Below, piece by piece: positions 24,181 to 35,210 of a DNA stretch of 64,000 nt. The stretch comes from Ambrosia x helenae. Lineage: Eukaryota > Streptophyta > Magnoliopsida > Asterales > Asteraceae. The notes beneath the pieces are model-generated. The model made no database searches. It saw nothing but the letters and a program-made list of their open reading frames with translations, and was not told where the DNA came from. How positions within the stretch are numbered: the first letter of the stretch is position 1; each line of letters begins with the position of its first letter. The stretch covers positions 100,960,687-101,024,686 of the forward strand of contig CM061226.1 of assembly GCA_030844895.1 (NCBI GenBank), read 5' to 3'. Position numbers and translations under genes: made by a program.

Positions 24181-24849
24181 TATTATAGAGTTGCATTTAA
24201 CTATAAGAAGGTTGCATTCTCCATAACTAAAATCTTACAAAAAGTGTTGCATTTGATGTAAAAAAAAGGTCGCATTTTAGTGTAACAAAAGTTGCATTTG
24301 AGTATTGAAAAAGTTGCATTAGCAATATAAAAAGGTTGCGTTGTAAAAGGGTTGCATTTGAATAGTAAATGCAATCTATTTTAAAAGGGTTGCATTACCT
24401 AAAAAAAGGTTGCATTAGGTCTAATGCAACTTCGCCTAATGCAACCCTTGATAAAAGGTTGCATTAGGCCTAATGCAACCTTTTGAAGGCCTAATGCAAC
24501 ATTTTAGCAGGGTTCCATTAGCTTCATTTTCTTGTAGATGTAAATTTATATTTAAAGAATATATTTTTGTAGTAAGAATTTTGTTTATTTGCACTTAACT
24601 GGCTCCCTACATTTATAGTTCCATACATTTTAGGCATTTTATTGGCTCCTTACATTTTTGGTTCTCTACATTTTAGGTAGCAGTTAACAATATTATATAC
24701 ATCTCTTTACGTTGATCTCAAAAATTTCAATTCAATTTAATGTATGAAAGTTATCACCCAACATATAATTTTAATATAATGAGTTTCGAATTTATAATTG
24801 GTTTTGTAATTTAAGTTAAAGATCCATCGAAAAACAGGAAAACATAAAT

Positions 24850-25270
24850 ACATGACTAATATACACATGTGTACAACAATACCATAAACCCAATACATGA
24901 TTAATATACACATGTGTATATAAGTTAAAGATCCATCATAAAGCAGGCAATCACCAATACATGATTAATATACACATGTGTACAACAATATCATAAGTCC
25001 AGTACATGATTAATATATACATGTGTACAATAATATATAGATACATCAGAACGATTTTATTTAAATACAAAAATATGTAACTCCATGTACACATGTGTAT
25101 AATATCCATCACACTATATTGAAAATCATATACAAATATATTAGAACGATTTTATTTAAATGCAAAATTATGTAACTTCATGTACACATGTGTAAATCCA
25201 TGTACGCATATCTAAACCCCTATGCATTTGAATTGTCAATACACATGTGTATAATTTCCATCACACTATA
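24850..25270. repeat. array of TACACATGTGTA palindromes
   Basis: At least seven near-perfect TACACATGTGTA palindromes spaced ~40-90 bp, embedded in direct repeats such as CATGATTAATATACACATG and CATCACACTATAT. An eighth degenerate copy is at ~25353. Confidence 0.8.
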
Positions 25271-25659
25271 TGAAATTATAATACAAATATGCTACCTAGT
25301 CAATTTGTTTCAACATATATATTAAACTAGTATCAACAAAGAATGAATGAATTATACACTTGTGTATAAAACCATCATCAATGACAATTTTCCTTAAAAA
25401 CATTTTTAAAACACAAGAAAAGTACCAAAAATAAAAATAAAAATGAATGTCATAAAAAACCTTTGTTACAAGATCCATGACCAACATTTTGGTGGGTACT
25501 GTAATTAATGGGTGTATTATGGAAGTTTTAGGTGTTTGTATATGTATAACAAGAAACCTACGTATTTAGTGGGTTAACAAATGTACCATACTACCCATTG
25601 ATTAATTAAAAGAATTAAATAAACTTCTAATTATTTACAATCATGCCCTTTAAAATCAA

Positions 25660-25972
25660 TGGTTAGAAAGTGGTTCTGATGGTTCTTAACTACCTTGTGG
25701 TTCCTATTTTATTATGTACTAAATTTTTTGTTGTAATTAAACCATAATAAAATATTAAATAAAATATTAATTTAGTTACATAGGTGTAGTCGTTTTGTTA
25801 CATCGGTGTAAAAACGTCGTAAACAATTTTTTTTTTCAATTTTTACGGCGGAATTAGCCGTTTTTACATCAGTGTGTAAAAAAAAACTTTAAAATTCACA
25901 TTTTACGTTGAAGTTCTCATGGTTCTCACAACTCAATCTGATTCTCATTAGAACAGAATCCTATATATACAT
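25660..25972. mobile_element. MITE related to the one at 8836-9167
   Basis: Shares AATAAAATATTAAATAAAATATT, ACATCGGTGTAAAAACG-type repeats and the GGTTCTCACAACT right end, followed by CCTATATATA. The left boundary is approximate. Confidence 0.55.
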
Positions 25973-26265
25973 ATATATATATATGCGCGTTAAACTAATT
26001 TCCGGGCCAATAAAAAAGCCGCATAACACATGGTCTTAAGCTTCTAGCCTTAAATTTCCTCGATTTTAACCATTTTACTTTTTTTTATTATAATATAATT
26101 TTAAATCACCTAAATCTACATTCATGTGTATTTTTTTTTTGGAGTAATGGATTAATAAAATAACAATCTCAAGTATAAGCTATTGGTTGTTTTCGGTTTT
26201 AACTAACAAAATATATATGGAAGCGGTCTCACCTTTTAACATAATGTCCACCAATGAATATACCT

Positions 26266-26590
26266 AATCATCATCATACTCAGTTAATCCCGCCAATAGA
26301 AAAAGCTAAGTTAGGGTCTGAGGAGGGTAAGATGTAGACAACCTTACCTCTACCCCGTGGGAATAGAGAGGCTGCTTCCAGTGAGACCCCCGGCTCAATA
26401 GTGGTTTTGTATCAAGCCTTAGACATAAGGCACATAACGTTTAGCAATCGGGACAAACTCGGTTGGTGCATGCACCCCCTTGTCTTTTGGCTATCAACGT
26501 GGACTTGATGCATGATTAGCCGTCCGCCATTTTTAACGTTATTTTCACGAAATTAGTAAAATAACATTAAAATTAGTGCAACTTTACTTT
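26266..26590 (-). mobile_element. SINE-like element, reverse (copy 1)
   Basis: On the minus strand it matches 45265-45602 along its length: AAGTAAAGTTGCAC, AACGTTATTTTCACG, CTCACTGGAAGCAGCC, CATCTTACCCTCCTCAGACC and a (GAT)n 3' tail. The 3' part resembles Au-type plant SINEs; box A and B are not clear, so the class is tentative. Confidence 0.65.
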
Positions 26591-26898
26591 TGCCCCCGAG
26601 AGCCAAAAAATATACCTAAGAGAATACTAAATATGTTTGTTCGTTGTTAATCGATGTGTCTTGCTTACCTATCAAAGGACCCACCAACATCTATACCATC
26701 TTCAACCTCTCCTCCACCTTCCACCTAATCACCCCCACAATCACAACCATCATCTATGTAGGACATGATTCGGATATCACGGGTTTGTGCGAGGCGCGAG
26801 TGCAGAATCCTCAGGTCCCGATTTTTAGCAACAAATATATAAAACACACATGACATCACATATAAGATTTTTTTTTTCATTTTTTGGTGCTACAGTAT

Positions 26899-27204
26899 GA
26901 ATTTTTTTTTGTGCACTTGGTATGTGTCAGACATTTATTTTGGCTTTTGGTTTAACCGCAACCCGATGTTGCGGTTTATGCTGAGTTAGACAAAAAGGTG
27001 ACAGAAACCAACATGTTGAGGTTCCGGTTTAAAAAAGAATGCATCTTATTATAATCCAAAGCTCAATCAATATTGTGTCACATGAGCATAAACCCGCAAG
27101 TTTAGGTTGCGGTTTGTCCACGTGAGCATAACCACAACCTGAGGTTGCGGTTACACCAAAACCTACAAATCAATGTCTGACACACTTCATTTACACAAAA
27201 TAAA
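26899..27204. mobile_element. fold-back/MITE-like element
   Basis: Inverted ends containing GTGTCAGACATT and TTTTGGTTTAACCGCAACC on the left match GGTTGCGGTTACACCAAAA and AATGTCTGACACAC on the right. Inner repeats of AACCGCAACC/GGTTGCGGTT. Exact ends unclear. Confidence 0.65.
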
Positions 27205-27840
27205 CCTATCATGACACAAAAACTAAAAAAAAATAAAAAAATCCACATATATAATGGCCCTTGAAATCATTCTTTGTGTTCTCGGGTATTTTTCTCTCAT
27301 ACAGTATAATAATTGCAACGAAGAATTTTATTTATTGTTTCGTAAAAGTAGTTTCACACCATGTGGAAGAATCTTTTTGGAACTTCATTTCACACACTCG
27401 CTTCACAGTATTCTTTGGGTACGTACTTGGTATATATACATACATGTGATTATGCTAAAACAATTGCACGTGTGATTGCTTTGCTTCTGAAAATAAGTCT
27501 GTTGTCAACAAAGTGGGCATGCGCATGTTGAATGCTTGTATCAACATACAAACCGCAAACGCATGCCTTGCCAACCATGTCTTATTCAGCATATTCAATG
27601 TTTCTAGAGCATAACTGATTTAACACCTCAACCCAGTGAGTTTACCAACGGTCTAACACTTAAAACGAGTGCAAAACGTGCTATCTTTGTATGTGGGCCC
27701 CATGGAAGATATTTCTTTAAGATTAGAGTAGTAACTTCATTGTCAATATAAATAAAGTAATTTAAATAAGGTGCAAGCAATTTTAGTGATTGTAAATTAA
27801 GTTCGTCCTATAACATTCTTTATGTAAATATGTATTACAA
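27205..27840. other. nothing recognised
   Basis: An ORF at 27254-27475 has no known motif and lies in AT-rich sequence. I do not call a gene. Confidence 0.4.
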
Positions 27841-27845
27841 GTTTT

Positions 27846-29174
27846 TATCTCGGGAGCGTCTCGGGTTGAAATATCTAATAATAATAATAAAATATATTAT
27901 TATTATTATTATTATTATTATTTTAAACAAATCTTTGCCATAAGTTATCATATTCAAATATTAAAAAAACGAATCTCTGTGCCGGGTATAAATCTAGTGT
28001 CATTACAAATGAATTCGAAAGTTTGTAATCGATCATTCTAAAAATAACAAACATGAAATAAGAAAAAAAAGTTAATTATTGAAATATCGAACACATTAGT
28101 CTAAGAGTTATGTGATGCGTTAAAAAATTCATGGGTATATGAACGGGTATATAGTTCGGGTATTTGGGTATGTTGTTTCGGGTAATCGGGTCGGGTATCA
28201 CCTAATCCCAGACCCGACCCAAACCCACAATATTTTTTAAACTAATCCCAAACCCGACACAATACCTGTCGGGTTACAAAAAATAGTCATTTTTTTCTCC
28301 GTTTTTATATAACACTATGGTACTCGTTGGAAAGATAATAAAACGTTCGTTAATTTGGTGTAATTTTTTTCTTTCAAAAATCTCGTATATAAAAGATATT
28401 AACGTTTAAAAGTTATGAGAGGAAACATGAGGGAAAAAATAATAAAGTTTTAATATTTAGATTTAATAGATTAGGTATTTAATAGATTATGTTAAAGATT
28501 ATAATAGATTAGGTTAAATCATATTTAATTCTTTTTAATTGGTTTACACTTGCCACATCACATCCTATGTGGCATCTCTCAAAGGAGAGATTGCATAAGA
28601 GTATGACATGTGGGATTAATCCCTTTGCAATATATATATACTAGCTGATTACCCCGGGAGGGTCCCGGGGTTGAAAAATACTAATTTTACGTGATAACCT
28701 ATTGCAAATGGCTCAAGTTAACTAACCACAAAATCTCTCAATCATTGCATGTTCATAGTATTCTAATCAGTAATAACTCATATTCCCCACAAAATCAAAT
28801 TTTACGTGATAGCATGAACACTTTGTGTGTTTTTTTCCTTTACTAACGAAACCCCACAAAAAATAGTCGATTTTTTCTCCGTTTTTTATATAGCACTATG
28901 GTACTCGTTGGAAAGATAATAAAACGCTCGTTAATTTGGTGTAATTTTTTTCTTTAAAAAATCCCGTATATAAAAGATATAAACGTTTAAAAATTATGGG
29001 AGAAAATATGAGAGAAAAAAATTTAAATTTATTTTAAATTCTTTTTTCCTAAAATAACTCAATTTAATTAAAAAAACAATTCAAAAACACAAAAAACTCT
29101 CCATTATAATGCCACGTGGCACTCTCAAGGAAAGATTGAGGCATCCATTGCATGTCACGTCAGCATATACGTTT

Positions 29175-29222
<48 letters not shown>
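27846..29222 (-). mobile_element. two related Helitron-like copies in reverse
   Basis: Both start (in plus-strand view) with a CGGG-rich motif then GGTTGAAA(A)TA(T), and share a ~165-bp block (28277-28437 and 28857-29021) with ACTATGGTACTCGTTGGAAA and TTCGTTAATTTGGTG. The second begins CTAG (28641-28644), 7 nt from a perfect hairpin CCCCGGGA-GGG-TCCCGGGG (28652-28670), which fits a reversed Helitron 3' terminus. Both end before TA tracts. No Rep/helicase. Confidence 0.5.
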
Positions 29223-29223
<1 letters not shown>

Positions 29224-29925
29224 TTAGTAGTATTTAGAGTAGTGGTGATCAGGAATTTGCAACATTTTTAACCTTTGAATATAATTTTATAAATATTAAT
29301 AATTTAAGTTAAAGCTTTTGGCTTGTATGCTAACAAATTACAACTGAATAATTGTTTATGTGATGATATTATATGAATAAGTGTTAGTTAGGTACATTGA
29401 ATTGCTAACTTGAGCTAAAGTGCGTGGTTAAAAACATACCTTTGTTGTTTAGAATTCCTAGATTTTTTTTGAAGATGATTTTCATTTTAATGGAGTTGTC
29501 ACGCCCGCTTAGACAGACTCTGACCCTTCAATCCCCAGTCTATATTGTCTGAACCGGGTCTACGCTGGTAATAGTGTGGGCTGTTAATGGCTTCCGCCCG
29601 AAAACCGTACCGCCTTCACACGAGCTCACTTTTAGAATTGCTAGATAGTACTACATTTTCACTCCTATGAACCCAATATCAAAAACCCCCCATTTGAAAA
29701 ATCACGGATCGTCACCTCCTTCCTAAGATTTCTCAAAAACGGGTGTGAATCTTGAGAAACCAACACTAAGGTTTTGTTTTCGTTGAAAATCTAAGTGCTT
29801 TAGATGTATTAGAATTGGGTTAAAACCCGCTTGTTAAATGTTGTACCCGACCGACCACGCGACTTAACCCAAGTCCATATATTACGGTCCCTAATATAGC
29901 CTATACCCTGGACCTTTGTACCTAT

Positions 29926-30068
29926 TTTTTTTTGAACGGCTAATTTTCTCTTCCATTTTTTACACCTATTTCTTTTTTTTTTTTTTTTTTGCCTCTTATG
30001 AGACTTGAACTCTCAACCTCCCATTTAAAACCTCAACACATTTACCACCACATCACAAGAGGTGAGGC
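29926..30068 (-). mobile_element. tRNA-type SINE with 14-bp target duplication
   Basis: ACCTTTGTACCTAT at 29912-29925 and 30069-30082. On the minus strand the 143-bp insert opens GCCTCACCTCTTGTGATG, has box B GTTCAAGTC (30002-30010), an internal A-run, and ends TTAGCCGTTC plus poly(A). The GCCGTTC(A)n tail is the tail of the LINE at 50208-51515. Confidence 0.8.
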
Positions 30069-30443
30069 ACCTTTGTACCTATGTTGAGGCAGAGGCCTTG
30101 CACCGTTGAACTAGATTTGCCATAGCCTATACCCACAGTAGGTTATAACCCCTGTACATTCTTTTTAAAGAACTAATAATAAATTAGTTTTTTTTTCCCA
30201 CCTGGACCCTTTAGCTTCCTATTTAACTGCCATATCCATCCAAAATGTAAACCCAGTTAACTTGGTCAGTTAAAAAAGGGCTAATTTGATCATTTTGCTT
30301 GATTATTTAATTAGTATATTGTTTTATCTTTATAAGGTGCACAAATCATCCCTTTCTTTAAACCCTAGATCTAACGATCCTCCCCAAACGCCCCTCTGTT
30401 TCTTCATTACACTGAATAACACACTGATAACACCAAGCTTAAA

Positions 30444-30970
30444 ATGGACGACGGCGATTGGGGTACTTCGTATATATGAGAGGATGATTCAACATTCAAT
30501 CCAGCTGTTGAATACGATATGTACACGATTACACACTGATAACACCTCATTAGTTGTTCATAAACTATTGTTTTATCCTAATTTTAATTATATCTAAACC
30601 ATTGCAGCGAAACGAGAGGATTTCTTCACTTTGGAAATTCACCATGGTGGGAAATTCACAGATTTTCTAGACATAAGATATGAGGGGGGGTTTGGTTAAT
30701 CACATTGACAAGATGAATTCTGGTCTTTTTTTAGTGATTATAATGAATAAGATGTTGTGTGAATTAGGTTATTCAGATGAGGACATAGTTACTCACCATT
30801 TTAAGGTTCCTAAAGAAGCAGCCTTGGATTTAGGATTAAGGCCACTAGGTAATGATACTGATGTACTTAATTTGATCTGGCATGCTGAAAAAAGTAAACT
30901 TGTCCTCATTTGGCCAATTGGTTGCCCTCCATTTTCGAGGTGTATGTGGTTACCTAGGATAGTGTCATAA
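30444..30970 (+). pseudogene. PB1-like domain coding fragment (MULE-associated type)
   Basis: After an acceptor-like TTGCAG at 30602-30607, one frame reads DFFTLEIHHGGKF and DIRYEG; a one-base shift in the G7/T3 run near 30690 moves the reading to 30680-30970 (GLVNHIDKMNSG, LCELGYSDEDIVTHHFKVPK, LGNDTDVLNLI, KLVLIWPIGC). This matches PB1-like N-terminal domains annotated in Asteraceae genomes, often linked to Mutator-like (MULE) proteins. A short upstream reading at 30444-30539 (MDDGDWGTSYI, stop, EDDSTFNPAVEYD) could be the first exon. Frameshift and stop make it a pseudogene. Confidence 0.6.
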
Positions 30971-31601
30971 GGTGTTGATCTTTCCATTTATGTGTAATTG
31001 TTTGGACATATAGGATGATGGTGACCTTCGCTTTGTTGTTTGTTTTGTTTCGGCCGAGATCAAGAAGAAAAGGGATATCCATCATTCCTTTGGCTATGAT
31101 CGCTTGATAAGATGCATGTGCCATAGTTTTAAGTTTCCAAAAAGATGCAAGGAGGGTTGTCATGATGTAAGGGTTCGGCCGCAAGTTTTAGGAAAGTTAG
31201 TTTTGTTGGTTTATAGTTAACTAAACTTGGGTAGGAGAATGTTTTGGGAAGATGTGGGGTCTTAGTTGTATTGTCATGTTAGTGAAATGTAGGAACATGA
31301 TCACTTCTTTGTCCTATTAATCGATTGCATGGGATTAAACAAGAAAGGAATTGATGTTGACTTGGAGGTGATTGTAGTGGTTTATCATGAAACTACAAGG
31401 GTGTAAATGAGTTATATGTGCGCATATGTATATAGCCGTAGGTATGTGAGGTCAAGTGAGTATATGTTGTTAATCAAACACGTGTGTATGCATATAATAT
31501 GTCGTGTGTTTAATGACAATATTAACTTGTATCATTTTCACTAGTTATGGGTCCATGAACACATGTTATTGGATGATAACATATGATATTATTTATGATC
31601 A

Positions 31602-31637
<36 letters not shown>

Positions 31638-32060
31638 TTATGTTAGTGAGGAGTTATCATGTGTTATGGAGTATTAACATCTAATGATAACATATGTTTG
31701 TTCTTTGGGAGTGTTTCATGATTTGTGTTGGCGATAACCTCATGAAACAATTTGTAATTATTCGGGTTTGAGTGGATTGTGTAGCTTTCCTCTTGGGCAT
31801 TGTCACGTGTATTATTATTTTTTTGTGTGTAGGAATCGGGTATCCGGTTACTCTTTGTTGAGCATATGATTGGCTTGACTGTTCAACGCCAACTGCTTTG
31901 TGTAGTCCGTGTGTTGCATGCATAAAAGGGTAATCTATTGAGTTTACTCAACAACTCATGCTTTACTAGACTGGGGGGGGGGGTATAGTGCGTGCAAAAT
32001 ATCTAATTATGCACATGAAATGACAATAATAAGCAAAATACGTATGGATGTTGACTGGTG

Positions 32061-32871
32061 TCACATTCTCCCCTTGTTTTTGGAATTTCGTCCGCGAAAT
32101 CGAGTTTTCTTACTTGTCTCCGTAATCTTGGGAAAAATAGTGGGATACTTGCGTCTCATCTGGTCTTCACGTTCCCATGTAAATTCGGGTCCGCGCTTTG
32201 CATTCCATCTGACCTTGACAAGTTTTGTTCGGCTCCTTCTCAATTTCTGGACATTCCAATCAGTCACTTCGATTGGCTCCTCAATGAAGTGGATTTGATC
32301 ATCGATATGGAATTTTTTGGGAGGAATGATCAGAGATTCTCCGGATAAACACTTCTTCAGATTGGATACGTGGAACGCATCATGAATACCACTGAGCTCT
32401 TCAGGTAGCTTGAGCTTGTATGCCACAGGACCAATCCTAGCAAGTATTTCAAAAGGACCTATGTATCGGGGGTTAAGCTTCCCACGTTTGCCAAACCAGG
32501 GTACACCCTTCTAGGGCGAGACTTTTAAGAGTACCTTATCGCTAACCTGAAATTCGAGTGGTTTGCGACGACGATCAACATAGCTCTTTTGACGATCTTG
32601 AGCAGCTTTCAAGCGATCACGGATCTGAAAGATCTTATCAGTTGTCTCTTGAATTAGCTCGGGGCCAGTCAAATATTTTTCTCTAACTTCCACCTAACAC
32701 AAAGGAGATATACACTTACGTCCATATTAGGCTTCAAATGGGGCAGCCTTGATACTGGTGTGGTAACTATTGTTGTAAGAGAATACGACCAAAGGTAAAT
32801 GAGAATCCCAATTTCCACCGAAATCGATTACGCAAGCACAGAGCATGTCCTCTAGGGTTTGGATAGTCCGC
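32061..32871 (-). pseudogene. pol: gypsy integrase C terminus and chromodomain-like tail
   Basis: Minus strand: TIQTLEDMLCACVIDFGG and YNNSYHTSIKAAPFEA near 32730-32870, then LIQETTDKIFQIRDRLK, the chromodomain-like EEPIEVTDWNVQKLRRS and KVRWNAKRGPEFTWERED, ending at 32061. A TAG near 32513-32515 and a frame break between 32693 and 32727 disrupt it. It belongs to another family than the 1-5178 element (its LTR starts TGTGACACC). Its 5' side is cut at ~32871, where LINE sequence begins. Confidence 0.88.
32066..32076 (-). other. polypurine tract, reverse
   Basis: AAGGGGAGAAT on the minus strand, directly before the LTR start TGTGACACC. Confidence 0.75.
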
Positions 32872-32884
32872 TTGCTTTGGCTAT

Positions 32885-33844
32885 GGCTTAATGTACTACT
32901 TTCGGCTATGGCTTCGAGATTTCTAATGCTTTCTTTCGTATGCTTTACTTCAGCCACTTCACCCTCCATAAGTTCTGACCTCCACCCATTTATCAAAATC
33001 TTTGTTGCTTTCAACTTTTGTAACCAAACAATGCCTTTTCTGCCAGCTGACACCTCCGTATTCATACCCGTATTAACCACTTCTTCCAAACCCGGCTTTC
33101 CAAACCATGAATTAAAGAATCGGAAAGGCCGCGGTCCTGTATTTGCACCCGAATATGAGAGTACTGCCGGTGAATGATCTGATACATCTCGGTTTAACGC
33201 AGTCAACTTTGCATCCGGCCACCTAGACATAAATTTATCGCACACGAAAATCCTGTCTAACTTACTTTACTTGGATCCGTCAGCCGACATATATGTGAAT
33301 TTCCTGCCCCCATATTATACTCCACCAAGCCTACGTCCGCTATGAAGTTGTTGAATGTCAGAGCATTAGCGGCAACGAAATTCGAATTAAATCTTTCTTC
33401 CCCACATCTAACTTCGTTAAAATCCCCCAATATAATCCATATACCCCTGAATTGTGCCTTTATTAGTTTGATATCTTCCCACAATTCCTTTCGCCTGACT
33501 GGTTCCGAGGGAGCATAAACATTCATAACTAACACCCTTTCTGTTACGCCCATTAAATCCCTTCCAATCAATACAAAATTTTGCCCAGATCTTAACACCT
33601 CAACTTTAAAGATGGATGAGTTCCATATCGAAATAATACCCCCTGATATCCTATTTGCATTCACCACTGCAGATTCGTGACTCGACCCATCCCATAATCT
33701 ATCCACTTGAAATTCGGAATTAGCTTCCATTTGTGTCTCTTGTATACCAATGAACAATAAATTAAAGGAGCGTTTAATACCTCTAACCTTATCCAACTTG
33801 CCACCTCCCCCAGAACTTTTAATATTGAAGGTTAGAAAATTCAT
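32885..33844 (-). pseudogene. LINE ORF2 endonuclease domain (truncated, frameshifted)
   Basis: Starts MNFLTFNIKSSGG (33844), typical of plant L1-type ORF2. Endonuclease/exonuclease/phosphatase signatures: GIQETQ with catalytic Glu, VMNVYAPS, ILGDFNEVR with Asp and Asn, and SDHSPAVLSYSG with the Asp-His pair. A frameshift near 33250 separates the two halves (33257-33844 and 32885-33245). Beyond the linker (ESIRNLEAIAES) the frame runs into gypsy integrase. It would nick target DNA for target-primed reverse transcription, but the RT is gone. Confidence 0.88.
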
Positions 33845-34377
33845 TTTGATTTTCTAGGCACCATTTCTTCTTCAATTGTTCTTCCGAACTCGTTTTCGAA
33901 CCCACCTAGATCCAGCCCGGCTTTCACACCGACCCCGATGGTCTCAGATATTTCCGCTTCATTACAAACTTCATTTTGCTCATTCTCTAGGTCCTCCGGT
34001 TTGTCATTAGGTTGTTGAAGCTCAGTGTCGGAATCTTCCACCCAATCGGTTTTGAAGCCATTGTCGACCCACCCCCACCTCCTTTGGGCTGGAATACTTC
34101 GTTAGGTTCCACTCTAGATACAGCTGAGTCACCTGCACCTTCGTGTGTTTTTTAATTTAGATCCGGAACCTTTGCCCTTATGTTTTATTCTCCCAAACTT
34201 AACACCATTCAACAAGCCTCTTTTCCTTTTAGTGTTGGGCCTCTCCTTTTTAAAACAATTTGTAACATTTCGCGTTAAATAAATATACGTTACGGATTAA
34301 AAAACGACAAGTTTTATTGTTTATTTTGTGACATTTTAAACCCTAATACCATTATTCATTATATATATATATAGGTT

Positions 34378-34411
<34 letters not shown>

Positions 34412-34526
34412 TTAATAATAACAATAATCTAAATCTGATTATTTGATTTTGATAACCCAACCCCAAAGGCAGGCCCAATCAGACAAGCCCAAGCCCACTA
34501 GTTCTTCCCCCCTTTCTGTTTTAATA

Positions 34527-34620
34527 AAAAAAAAAAAATTGGTTCTGCTGGGTTTCGAACCCAAGCAGCAACCCGGGTCAAACCACACACAAACACACTT
34601 ACCAGCTGGGCTGACCAACA
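34527..34620 (-). ncRNA. tRNA-like Pol III unit in the LTR, minus strand (copy 2)
   Basis: Box A/D-arm TCAGCCCAGCTGGTAAG (34602-34617 region), box B GGTTCGAAACC (34551-34561) with a T-arm of TTGGG/CCCAG around a TTCGAAA loop, then a run of 12 T (34527-34538). Confidence 0.65.
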
Positions 34621-34668
34621 TATTTGAATGAATCCTGGCCCGTTATAATTATATAATGACTTGAAATC

Positions 34669-34699
34669 ACCTCAGTTGACTTGGAAAGTCAACTGAGGT
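34669..34699. repeat. LTR hairpin H1, copy 2
   Basis: Arms ACCTCAGTTGACTT and AAGTCAACTGAGGT around GGA. Three pairs differ from copy 1, each changed on both arms. Confidence 0.88.
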
Positions 34700-35070
34700 A
34701 CACAACTTGCCTTAATCACAAAGCAATAACTCGCAATTGACTGTGATTGACCTTGAATCATGATCTCCGGCCCATTATGACTCATTCACACCATAATTAG
34801 CTTTCAATTGTTACCAATTTGATCCAAGGACGCGTCAAACATACATAACTAGTCAAACTTGCCAATTCGAATAACCAGATCATCACCCTATAAATTGAAT
34901 GCTTCTGGACCTCCTCAACTCGCCGAAAATCATCCCTCAATCCCCAATTCTACTCAAAAACCTTCTGTTTTGATTATATGATCGTGTTTGACTAAAAGCC
35001 TTGACTGGGCAAATCGTGATCGATACAACATTGTAAGCTTAATATTTTCTGTGGGTTTTGTTCATCGGCG

Positions 35071-35117
35071 TTCACTCATCAATAGCCCCATGATTAATTG
35101 GGCTATTGATGAGTGAA
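35071..35117. repeat. LTR hairpin H2, copy 2
   Basis: 18-bp arms TTCACTCATCAATAGCCC and GGGCTATTGATGAGTGAA; one compensated pair against copy 1 and two extra pairs. Confidence 0.88.
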
Positions 35118-35210
35118 TCAATCAATTGCAGAAACTAGGGTTCGTGCATATTGAATTGGGGATAAACTGAATTTTCCATCGCGTACTTATTTATTTTTAA
35201 ACAGAGTTAA

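Larger units (their letters stand above)
9434..24540. mobile_element. outer CACTA (En/Spm) element with nested insertions
   Basis: The left end is CACTACTAGAAAATGAGGCT; the right end, read on the reverse strand, is CATCTACAAGAAAATGAAGCT, the same TIR with small changes. Both ends are packed with a GTTGCATT/AATGCAAC word in both orientations (9450-9640 and 24180-24520), the subterminal repeats to which CACTA transposases bind. Flanks are TAT and TAA, an imperfect 3-bp duplication. Subtracting the family B LTR and the inner CACTA leaves ~3.9 kb with no transposase ORF, so it is non-autonomous. Confidence 0.8.
29497..32065 (-). repeat. possible gypsy LTR in reverse, with inserts
   Basis: The right edge is firm: GGTGTCACA at 32057-32065 abuts a reversed polypurine tract and gypsy pol. 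The left edge TGTCACGCCC at 29497 would give inverted ends TGTGACACC/GGGCGTGACA and ~2.6 kb, but the interval also contains a SINE and a PB1-like fragment, so the extent is a guess. Confidence 0.35.

Noticed and set aside
24850..25270. CRISPR-like regular spacing
   Set aside because: Palindromes are short, spacing varies and flanks repeat too; a plant nuclear context rules out CRISPR.
32845..33177. Plus-strand ORF of 110 codons
   Set aside because: Antisense shadow of the LINE ORF2 region.
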